Of a stretch of DNA of 6,252 nucleotides, positions 1 to 6,252 are shown piece by piece (positions within the stretch are counted from its first letter, which is position 1; each line of letters begins with the position of its first letter). Position numbers and translations under genes: made by a program. This stretch comes from an uncultured Clostridia bacterium (lineage in GTDB: Bacteria; Bacillota; Clostridia; Lachnospirales; Lachnospiraceae): assembly GCA_946614685.1 (NCBI GenBank), contig CAMOHF010000066.1, positions 1-6,252 of the forward strand, in the 5' to 3' direction. The notes below the pieces were generated by a model, which worked only from the letters and a program-made list of their open reading frames with translations, made no database searches and was not told the origin of the DNA.

Positions 1-621
<621 letters not shown>

Positions 622-641
622 TAACCCGTAGACGTGAACCC

Positions 642-648
642 AAGGAGG
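642..648 (+). promoter_or_regulatory. Ribosome binding site of rpoC
   Basis: AAGGAGG is a near-perfect complement to the 3' end of 16S rRNA. It sits 11 bases before the ATG at 660, which fixes that start. The rpoB-rpoC gap of 38 bases contains no stem-loop or T-run that I can see, so rpoC is probably read from the rpoB transcript. Confidence 0.9.
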
Positions 649-659
649 TTTTGTAAAAA

Positions 660-3600
660 ATGTCAGTGAATTATTCCGATGATAATACAAGGTCATTAAG
701 CTATGATGCATTGAAGATAGGACTCGCTTCACCCGAGAAGATCAGGGCATGGTCTTCGGGTGAGGTGGAAGAGCCCGAGACCATCAATTATCGTACGCTG
801 AAGCCTGAAAAGAAGGGTCTCTTCTCCGAGGCCATCTTCGGACCCCAGAAGGACTATGAGTGCGCCTGCGGAAGATATAAGAAAAACGGCGTAAAGTCCG
901 AAAGGAACAATCCCAAGAGATGCGAAAACTGCGGAGTTGAGCTTACAAAGTCATCCGTAAGAAGAGAGAGGATGGGACACATCGAGCTTGCCGCTCCCGT
1001 TTCCCACATCTGGTATTTCAAGGGCATTCCCAGCCGCATGGGACTTATCCTTGACATCAGCCCGAAGAACCTTGAGCGCGTGCTCTATTTCGCTTCCTAT
1101 ATCGTTCTTGACAAGGGAGAGACCGACCTTCAGTACAAGCAGATCCTTTCCGAGACAGAGTACAACGATGCCTGCACAAAGTACGGCAGCAAGTCGTTCA
1201 GAGTAGGCATGGGCGCAGAGGCCATCAAAGAGCTCCTGCAGGCCATCGACCTTGAAAAGGAAGCCGAGGATATGAAGGTTGCTCTCGAGACGGCCACAGG
1301 CCAGAAGAGAGTAAAGCTCGTAAAGCATCTCGGCGTTGTGGAGGATTTCAGAAAGTCAGGAAACCGTCCTGAGTGGATGATCCTTGACGTGCTCCCGATC
1401 ATGCCCCCCGATCTTCGCCCCATGGTACAGCTCGACGGCGGCAGATTTGCAACATCCGATATGAACGATCTTTATCGTCGTATCATCAACAGAAATATAC
1501 GTCTTAAAAAGCTTATAGAGAACAGGGCTCCCGAGCTCGTTATCAGAAACGAAAAGAGAATGCTCCAGGAAGCTGTCGACGCTCTTATCGACAACGGCAG
1601 AAGAGGAAGACCGGTAACAGGTCCCGGAAACCGTCCGTTAAAGAGCCTTTCCGACATGCTCAAAGGTAAGCAGGGACGTTTCCGTCAGAACCTTCTCGGT
1701 AAGCGCGTTGACTATTCCGGCCGTTCCGTTATCGTAGTAGGTCCCGAACTCAAGATCTATCAGTGCGGTCTTCCCAAGGAGATGGCACTTGAGCTCTTCA
1801 AGCCTTTCGTTGTAAAGGAACTGCTCCAGCAGGGCCATGCACACAATCCGAAGGCAGCAAAAAAGATGGTCGATCGTGCAAATCCCGAGGTTTGGGATAT
1901 CCTCGACGACGTTATCAAAGAGCATCCTGTTATGCTGAACCGTGCACCAACACTGCACAGACTTGGTATCCAGGCATTTGAGCCCATCCTTGTCGAAGGT
2001 AAGGCAATTAAGCTCCATCCCCTCGTATGTACCGCGTTCAACGCAGACTTCGATGGTGACCAGATGGCTGTGCACCTTCCTCTTTCAGTTGAGGCTCAGG
2101 CAGAGGCAAGATTCCTCATGCTCTCTCCCAACAACCTCTTAAAGCCTTCAGACGGTGGTCCCGTTGCCGTTCCTTCACAGGATATGGTACTCGGTATCTA
2201 CTATTTGACTCTCAGAAAGTCCGGCGAACCCGGCGAGGGCAAGGCATTCAAGAGCATGAACGAGGCCCTTCTCGCATATGAGAACAAGGTCATCACACTC
2301 CATTCTCTCATCAAGGTGAGACGTACCATGACACTACCTGATGGCACCGAGATCTCAAGGACCATCGAGACAACGCTCGGTACACTCATCTTCAACGAGA
2401 TCATCCCGCAGGACCTTGGTCTTTGCAAGCGTGATCCCAACAAGCCCGAGGACCAGCTCCTTCTCGAGATCGACTACCTCGTAGGCAAAAAGCAGTTAAA
2501 GAAGATCCTTGAAAAGTGCATCAATGTTCACGGTTCCACAAAGACCGCGGAAACACTTGACCTTGTAAAGGCTCTCGGTTATAAATACTCAACCCGTGCG
2601 GCAATGACCGTTTCCATCGCGGACATGACAGTTCCTGCGACCAAGCAGCAGATCCTTGCGGAAGCGCAGGCAACCGTTGACAAGATCACCGCTCTCCACA
2701 AGAGAGGTCTTACCACCGAGGAAGAGAGATACAAGTCCGTTATCCAGACCTGGGAAGCTGCCGATAAGCACCTTGCAAAGGACCTTATGGCAGGTCTCGA
2801 CAGATACAACAACATCTTCATGATGGCAGACTCCGGTGCCCGTGGTAGTGAGCAGCAGATCAAGCAGCTCGCCGGCATGCGTGGTAACATGAGTGATACA
2901 TCGGGACGTACCATCGAACTTCCCATCAAGTCAAACTTCCGTGAAGGTCTTGACGTACTCGAGTACTTCATCTCCGCACACGGCGCACGTAAGGGACTTT
3001 CCGATACGGCTCTCCGTACCGCAGACAGTGGTTACCTTACCCGTCGTCTTGTCGACGTTTCACAGGATGTCATCATCCGTGAGAACGAGTGCATGCGTGA
3101 AGGTGACGAGATCCCCGGAACATGGGTAAAGGCATTCATGAGCGGAAACGAAGTCATCGAGACTCTCCGCGACAGAATAGTAGGCAGATATTCATGCGAG
3201 ACCATCCTTGACGACAACGGCGAAGTCATCGTTAAGGCAAACCACATGATCACACCCAAGCGCGCAGATGCGATCCTTGCCACAAAGGCTATCATCGATG
3301 CCGGCGCAGACGCAAAGGTAAAGATCAGAACAGTGCTCACATGCCGTTCACGTATCGGCGTGTGCGCAAAGTGCTACGGCGCGAACATGGCTTCGGGCGA
3401 GCCTGTACAGGTAGGTGAGGCTGTAGGTATCATCGCAGCGCAGTCCATCGGTGAGCCCGGTACACAGCTTACAATGAGAAACTTCCATACCGGTGGTGTT
3501 GCCGGCGGTACCGATATCACACAGGGTCTTCCCCGTGTCGAGGAACTTTTCGAAACACGTAAGCCCAAGGGACTTGCGATCATCGCTGAATTCGGCGGTG

Positions 3601-4412
3601 TTGTTGAGATCAGGGATACAAAGAAGAAGCGTGAAGTGGTCGTCACCGACAAGGAGACCGGCGAATCCAAGGCATATCTCATCCCTTACGGCTCCAGGAT
3701 CAAGGTCCGCGACGAGCAGGTGCTTGAAGCGGGCGACGAGATCACGGAAGGTTCCGTATATCCTCACGACATCTTAAAGATCAAGGGTGTAGAGGCCGTA
3801 CAGAACTACATGCTCCGTGAAGTTCAGAGAGTTTACCGTTTACAGGGTGTTGATATCGCGGATAAGCACATTGAGATCATCGTTCGTCAGACAATGAAGA
3901 AGGTGCGCATCGACGAGGAGGGTGATTCCACATTCCTTCCCGGCACAAACGTTGACAGGTTTGATTTCGAAGACATGAACGCAAAGCTCATCGCAGAGGG
4001 CAAGCGTCCCGCAGAGGGCAAGCAGATCATGCTCGGTATCACAAAGGCAGCTCTTGCGACCAATTCCTTCCTGTCGGCCGCTTCCTTCCAGGAGACCACA
4101 AAGGTACTCACCGACGCGTCCATCAAGGGCAAGATCGATCCTCTTATGGGCCTCAAGGAAAACGTTATCCTCGGAAAACTTATCCCTGCAGGTACAGGAA
4201 TGAAGCAGTACAGAAACATCTCACTCGATTCCGACAACCAGGTGATCCCTACAGAGGATTACGGTTACACAGGATATGACGATGCTTCCTACAGCTTCAA
4301 CGATACATATGAGGACTTCGGCGACGAAGATTTCTCCGAATCCGAAGAGGGATCCGATACAGAGTATGAAGACGGATACTTCGAGGAGTCCGGTGAAGAC
4401 GATCAGATGTAA
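660..4412 (+). CDS. rpoC: RNA polymerase beta-prime subunit
   Basis: This is the complete catalytic beta-prime subunit of RNA polymerase, 1250 residues (about 1200 in B. subtilis). Features in order: an N-terminal zinc finger (Cys68, Cys70, Cys88, Cys91); [18 protein letters not shown] (about 101-118); the switch-2 region [18 protein letters not shown] (348-365); [12 protein letters not shown] (425-436); the catalytic NADFDGD (461-467), whose Asp463, Asp465 and Asp467 hold the active-site Mg; the bridge helix region [21 protein letters not shown] (about 759-779, written here only as a location); a second zinc site (Cys811, Cys895, Cys902, Cys905); and the trigger loop around [12 protein letters not shown] (939-950). 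The large trigger-loop insert of E. coli is absent, as expected for a Gram-positive. Two oddities: the first zinc finger has 17 residues between its Cys pairs where E. coli and B. subtilis have 12, and residues 1199-1250 form an acidic tail with 22 Asp/Glu, 11 aromatics and no Lys or Arg. The start follows an ideal ribosome binding site. The gene is last before a terminator. Confidence 0.99.
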   Translation: MSVNYSDDNTRSLSYDALKIGLASPEKIRAWSSGEVEEPETINYRTLKPEKKGLFSEAIFGPQKDYECACGRYKKNGVKSERNNPKRCENCGVELTKSSVRRERMGHIELAAPVSHIWYFKGIPSRMGLILDISPKNLERVLYFASYIVLDKGETDLQYKQILSETEYNDACTKYGSKSFRVGMGAEAIKELLQAIDLEKEAEDMKVALETATGQKRVKLVKHLGVVEDFRKSGNRPEWMILDVLPIMPPDLRPMVQLDGGRFATSDMNDLYRRIINRNIRLKKLIENRAPELVIRNEKRMLQEAVDALIDNGRRGRPVTGPGNRPLKSLSDMLKGKQGRFRQNLLGKRVDYSGRSVIVVGPELKIYQCGLPKEMALELFKPFVVKELLQQGHAHNPKAAKKMVDRANPEVWDILDDVIKEHPVMLNRAPTLHRLGIQAFEPILVEGKAIKLHPLVCTAFNADFDGDQMAVHLPLSVEAQAEARFLMLSPNNLLKPSDGGPVAVPSQDMVLGIYYLTLRKSGEPGEGKAFKSMNEALLAYENKVITLHSLIKVRRTMTLPDGTEISRTIETTLGTLIFNEIIPQDLGLCKRDPNKPEDQLLLEIDYLVGKKQLKKILEKCINVHGSTKTAETLDLVKALGYKYSTRAAMTVSIADMTVPATKQQILAEAQATVDKITALHKRGLTTEEERYKSVIQTWEAADKHLAKDLMAGLDRYNNIFMMADSGARGSEQQIKQLAGMRGNMSDTSGRTIELPIKSNFREGLDVLEYFISAHGARKGLSDTALRTADSGYLTRRLVDVSQDVIIRENECMREGDEIPGTWVKAFMSGNEVIETLRDRIVGRYSCETILDDNGEVIVKANHMITPKRADAILATKAIIDAGADAKVKIRTVLTCRSRIGVCAKCYGANMASGEPVQVGEAVGIIAAQSIGEPGTQLTMRNFHTGGVAGGTDITQGLPRVEELFETRKPKGLAIIAEFGGVVEIRDTKKKREVVVTDKETGESKAYLIPYGSRIKVRDEQVLEAGDEITEGSVYPHDILKIKGVEAVQNYMLREVQRVYRLQGVDIADKHIEIIVRQTMKKVRIDEEGDSTFLPGTNVDRFDFEDMNAKLIAEGKRPAEGKQIMLGITKAALATNSFLSAASFQETTKVLTDASIKGKIDPLMGLKENVILGKLIPAGTGMKQYRNISLDSDNQVIPTEDYGYTGYDDASYSFNDTYEDFGDEDFSESEEGSDTEYEDGYFEESGEDDQM

Positions 4413-4451
4413 TACAAAACAAAACAAACTGCTCCGGCATTGAGACCGGAT

Positions 4452-4499
4452 ATCGTCCACCTCCGTATGGTGTTGCATATCAGGGGGTGGACGATTTTT
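4452..4499 (+). terminator. Intrinsic terminator after rpoC
   Basis: Bases 4452-4464 pair with 4483-4495 over 13 base pairs (ATCGTCCACCTCC against GGGGGTGGACGAT), with one U-G pair. A further five pairs, 4465-4469 with 4476-4480, leave a 6-base loop (4470-4475) and a 3-base bulge (4481-4483 side, CAG). The stem runs directly into five T (4495-4499), the first of which is in the stem. A 3' T-run exists only on the + strand, so it should act on rpoBC transcription. The T-run is short, so some readthrough into the next gene is plausible. An A/C-rich, unstructured spacer with repeated CAAAA (about 4415-4430) precedes the stem. Confidence 0.85.
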
Positions 4500-4505
4500 A
4501 AAGGA
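4500..4505 (+). promoter_or_regulatory. Ribosome binding site of the PIN-like gene, flush with the terminator
   Basis: AAAGGA lies 5 bases before the ATG at 4511 and supports that start. It begins at the base immediately after the terminator T-run, so the terminator and this translation signal are adjacent but do not overlap. The site lies outside the stem and is not sequestered by it. Confidence 0.75.
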
Positions 4506-4510
4506 AAACA

Positions 4511-5230
4511 ATGGAAAAACACTATCTTGTGGATTTTGAAAACGTGGGATCCGACGGAATGGCAGGATGCGAAGCCTTAAGCGCATCCGACCACATCCAT
4601 CTGTTTTTCACGGACAATTCAAAAAAGATAAATCTGGATATCGTTGCGAACCACGGAGGCGCTTCGTTTGACACCTACAAGGTCGACAAGGGCAAGCAGT
4701 CGCTCGACATGCATCTTGCGTCATACCTCGGGTTTCTCATGGGCCGTGACCCCGAAAAAGAGAGCAGTTTTGTCGTGATCAGCAAGGATTGCGACTATGA
4801 CGGCATCATTTCCTACTGGAAGGATTCTGAACGCAATATTCTGCGCTTCCCGACCATCAAGGACTCCATGGAGGAGAAGACGGAAAAAACGGTTGCAAAG
4901 GCTGAGGCAAAGGCTGAGGCGAAACCGCAGGTAAAGGCTTCGAGGAAGAAGACGGCAAAGACACAGACAGGAAAGCCTGCAGAAAAGCCTGCCGTAAAGC
5001 AAGCCGCAGAAGCGGACAACACACCAAACAAGGCCACGCTTAACAACGAGATCCAGCAGGCTTTGAGCAAGGCCGGATATCCAAACGATGTGATCTCATC
5101 AGTTGCAAGCCTTGCGGTAAAACACTTTGGCGAAAAGAACGCAAAGCAGATCACCTACATCGCCATCATCAAGAAATTCGGCCAGAGCAAGGGCCTGGAC
5201 ATATACAACCAGATCAAGAAGAAACTGTGA
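4511..5230 (+). CDS. PIN/NYN-like putative nuclease with Lys/Ala-rich linker
   Basis: A 239-residue protein with three parts. Residues 1-118 look like a PIN-like (NYN/LabA-type) domain: a first strand ending in acidic residues, HYLVDFENVGSDG (Asp8, Glu10, Asn11), then VDKGKQSLDMHLASYLG with Asp66, and FVVISKDCDYDG with Asp93, Asp95 and Asp97. Acidic residues at these positions hold metal in PIN-superfamily nucleases, so RNA cleavage or another nucleic-acid function is possible. Catalysis is not shown by the sequence. Residues 121-170 are low complexity, with 12 Lys, 12 Ala and net positive charge, and are probably flexible and able to touch nucleic acid. Residues about 175-239 form a compact, mostly helical domain containing LSKAGYPNDVISSVAS and KQITYIAIIKKFGQSKG. 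I know similar PIN-plus-C-terminal-domain proteins from Lachnospiraceae but cannot name a characterised one. No signal peptide or membrane segment is seen, so it is likely cytoplasmic. It has no partner antitoxin gene beside it, which argues against a classical PIN toxin of the VapC type. It may be expressed by readthrough from rpoBC, as no good promoter of its own was found. Confidence 0.8.
   Translation: MEKHYLVDFENVGSDGMAGCEALSASDHIHLFFTDNSKKINLDIVANHGGASFDTYKVDKGKQSLDMHLASYLGFLMGRDPEKESSFVVISKDCDYDGIISYWKDSERNILRFPTIKDSMEEKTEKTVAKAEAKAEAKPQVKASRKKTAKTQTGKPAEKPAVKQAAEADNTPNKATLNNEIQQALSKAGYPNDVISSVASLAVKHFGEKNAKQITYIAIIKKFGQSKGLDIYNQIKKKL
4895..4924 (+). repeat. 12-base tandem repeat in the linker of the PIN-like gene
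   Basis: GCAAAGGCTGAG occurs at 4895-4906 and again at 4907-4918, followed by a partial copy (GCGAAA). Being a multiple of three it stays in frame and encodes AKAEAKAEAK within the low-complexity linker. It looks like a small slippage duplication, and the linker length probably varies between strains. Confidence 0.8.
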
Positions 5231-5247
5231 TCTTGTTCAAAAAACGC

Positions 5248-5276
5248 TTTATTCTTTTGACAATGTATGTTACAAT
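5248..5276 (+). promoter_or_regulatory. Probable promoter of fba (extended -10)
   Basis: TACAAT at 5271-5276 differs from TATAAT at one base. It is preceded by TG at 5268-5269 with one base between, forming an extended -10 element (TGTTACAAT). The hexamer at 17-base spacing, TTTATT (5248-5253), is a weak -35, which extended -10 promoters tolerate. A run of six A (5239-5244) lies just upstream and could help binding of the polymerase alpha subunit. Transcription would start near 5283, giving a leader of about 88 bases. A perfect TTGACA (5257-5262) lies only 8 bases from TACAAT, too close to be its -35. It could instead serve AAAGAT (5281-5286, 18-base spacing), a poorer -10. This stretch (5231-5370) shows no terminator for the preceding gene. 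Confidence 0.65.
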
Positions 5277-5285
5277 CAGAAAAGA

Positions 5286-5338
5286 TTTCGGATGAGAGAG
5301 TTAGCTGTCGCTTCGGCAGTCACGCACTACATCCGGAA
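5286..5338 (+). promoter_or_regulatory. Structured 5' leader of fba
   Basis: Bases 5286-5294 (TTTCGGATG) can pair with 5330-5338 (CATCCGGAA), nine base pairs including one U-G. Inside, 5304-5310 can pair with 5314-5320 (core CTGTCG with CGGCAG, including U-G pairs) around a 3-base loop. No T-run follows, so this is not a terminator. It would stand at the very 5' end of the fba transcript and could stabilise the mRNA or take part in control. I do not recognise it as a known riboswitch class. Confidence 0.5.
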
Positions 5339-5352
5339 CACAAAATCCGTTG

Positions 5353-5358
5353 AAAGGA
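5353..5358 (+). promoter_or_regulatory. Ribosome binding site of fba
   Basis: AAAGGA precedes the ATG at 5371 by 12 bases, slightly longer than ideal. It also overlaps an ATG at 5358 in another frame that yields only a 15-codon reading, so 5371 is the right start on protein similarity. The GGATG at 5356-5360 repeats the one at 5290-5294 in the leader hairpin. Confidence 0.65.
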
Positions 5359-5370
5359 TGGACAGAAAAG

Positions 5371-6252
5371 ATGGCACTTGTTACAACAAAAGACATGTTT
5401 AAGAAGGCTTATGACGGCGGATATGCTGTCGGCGCTTTCAACGTAAACAACATGGAGATCGTTCAGGGTATCACCGAGGCCGCAGGAGAGCTCAAGAGCC
5501 CCGTTATCCTTCAGGTTTCCAAGGGCGCGCGCGCATACGCAAACCACACATATCTTGTTAAACTTGTGGAAGCAGCTGTTATCGAGAATCCCGAGATCCC
5601 GATCGCTCTTCACCTTGACCATGGTGATTCCTTCGAACTCTGCAAGAGCTGCATTGACGGAGGCTTCACTTCCGTAATGATCGATGCATCTTCAAAGCCT
5701 TTTGAAGAGAACATCGCTCTTACAAAGAAAGTAGTTGAATATGCTCATGAGCATGGCGTAGTAGTAGAGGCTGAGCTTGGCACTCTTGCCGGCATCGAGG
5801 ACGAAGTTGTCGTAGAAGCAGGCCATGAGAGCTACACCCGCCCTGAAGAGGTTGAGGAATTCGTTACACGCACAGGCTGCGATTCACTTGCTATCGCTAT
5901 CGGTACTTCCCACGGCGCATACAAGTTCACACCCGCACAGTGTACCAGAAACGCTGACGGCATCCTTGTTCCCCCGCCGCTCCGCTTTGACGTTCTTCGT
6001 GAGTGCGCTAAGCGCCTTCCCGGCTTCCCTATCGTGCTTCACGGCTCATCCTCAGTTCCTCAGGAATTCGTAAAGATGGTAAACCAGTATGGGGGTCAGA
6101 TGCCTGATGCCGTTGGTATCCCTGAAGAGCAGCTCCGTGAGGCTGCAAAGCTTGCTGTCTGCAAGATCAACATCGACTCCGATATCCGTCTTGCAATGAC
6201 AGGTAACATCCGTAAGTATTTCGCTGAGCATCCGGATCATTTCGATCCTCGC
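5371..6252 (+). CDS. fba: Class II fructose-bisphosphate aldolase, 3' end missing
   Basis: This enzyme reversibly splits fructose 1,6-bisphosphate into dihydroxyacetone phosphate and glyceraldehyde 3-phosphate in glycolysis and gluconeogenesis, in the cytoplasm. The frame is open for 294 codons to the window edge. Family members of this subtype are somewhat over 300 residues, so only a short C-terminal piece should be missing. It begins MALVTTKDMF and GAFNVNNMEI, typical of the family. HLDHG (81-85) supplies the catalytic Asp83 and zinc ligand His84. The other zinc ligands are likely His181 (GTSHG) and His224 (LHGSSS). EAELGTLAGIED (133-144) and CKINIDSDIR (264-273) are the conserved glycine-rich and phosphate/substrate-binding segments. 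The numbering of Asp83 and His84 matches the Giardia-type class IIB enzymes, and LHGSSSVP is typical of the clostridial branch. No key residue is missing. It has its own probable promoter and leader and is not functionally tied to the genes before it. Confidence 0.97.
   Translation, partial: MALVTTKDMFKKAYDGGYAVGAFNVNNMEIVQGITEAAGELKSPVILQVSKGARAYANHTYLVKLVEAAVIENPEIPIALHLDHGDSFELCKSCIDGGFTSVMIDASSKPFEENIALTKKVVEYAHEHGVVVEAELGTLAGIEDEVVVEAGHESYTRPEEVEEFVTRTGCDSLAIAIGTSHGAYKFTPAQCTRNADGILVPPPLRFDVLRECAKRLPGFPIVLHGSSSVPQEFVKMVNQYGGQMPDAVGIPEEQLREAAKLAVCKINIDSDIRLAMTGNIRKYFAEHPDHFDPR

Noticed and set aside
3993..4023. Two copies of GCAGAGGGCAAGC, 18 bases apart, inside rpoC
   Set aside because: They encode AEGK twice within a segment that aligns normally with other RpoC proteins, so this is coincidence and codon bias, not a repeat element.
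4433..4450. Small inverted repeat TCCGG / CCGGA with an 8-base spacer just upstream of the terminator
   Set aside because: It is only five base pairs, is not followed by a T-run, and is easily explained by chance.
4473..4502. TTGCAT (4473-4478) and TTTAAA (4497-4502) with 18-base spacing as a promoter for the PIN-like gene
   Set aside because: Transcription would start at about 4509, downstream of the AAAGGA, making a leaderless message although a good ribosome binding site is present. The elements lie within the terminator stem and T-run.
4511..5230. The PIN-like gene as half of a VapBC-type toxin-antitoxin pair
   Set aside because: There is no small antitoxin gene on either side, the protein is longer than typical VapC toxins, and it has an added linker and C-terminal domain.
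5358..5402. Short reading frame starting at the ATG at 5358, overlapping the start of fba
   Set aside because: It is only 15 codons, in a different frame from fba, with no separate ribosome binding site. The ATG is part of the fba ribosome binding region.

Overview
The window looks like a chromosomal segment of a Gram-positive anaerobe of the class Clostridia, most likely Lachnospiraceae or a close relative. This rests on four things: a Gram-positive style RNA polymerase beta-prime without the large trigger-loop insert of proteobacteria, strong AAGGAGG-type ribosome binding sites, a class II aldolase of the clostridial/Giardia-like subtype, and a PIN-like protein architecture that I associate with Lachnospiraceae. 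The family assignment is an inference from memory. All supported genes are on the + strand, and base composition and codon use look uniform, at roughly half GC by eye.

Region 1 (1-4412) is the end of the RNA polymerase operon. It holds the last 206 codons of rpoB, a 38-base gap with a strong ribosome binding site, and a complete rpoC of 1250 codons. The catalytic core and both zinc sites of RpoC are intact. Both subunits end in long tails rich in Asp, Glu, Tyr and Phe and nearly free of basic residues. The N-terminal zinc finger of RpoC has a longer loop than in E. coli or B. subtilis. Region 2 (4413-4510) is a short spacer with a strong stem-loop and T-run, most likely the rpoBC terminator. 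Its T-run touches the ribosome binding site of the next gene.

Region 3 (4511-5230) encodes a 239-residue PIN/NYN-like putative nuclease: an N-terminal acidic-site domain, a Lys/Ala-rich low-complexity linker and a small helical C-terminal domain. Region 4 (5231-5370) holds a probable extended -10 promoter and a structured leader. Region 5 (5371-6252) is the first 294 codons of a class II fructose-bisphosphate aldolase (fba), cut by the window edge.

The genes do not form one pathway: transcription machinery, a putative RNA-processing or nucleic-acid enzyme, and a glycolytic enzyme with its own promoter. The rpsL-rpsG-fusA-tuf block that usually follows rpoC in Firmicutes is absent here. I found no mobile element, CRISPR array, tRNA or rRNA. 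Nothing here amounts to a clearly new system. The most unusual parts are the paired acidic polymerase tails, the PIN-like gene directly behind the rpoBC terminator, and the foldable fba leader.
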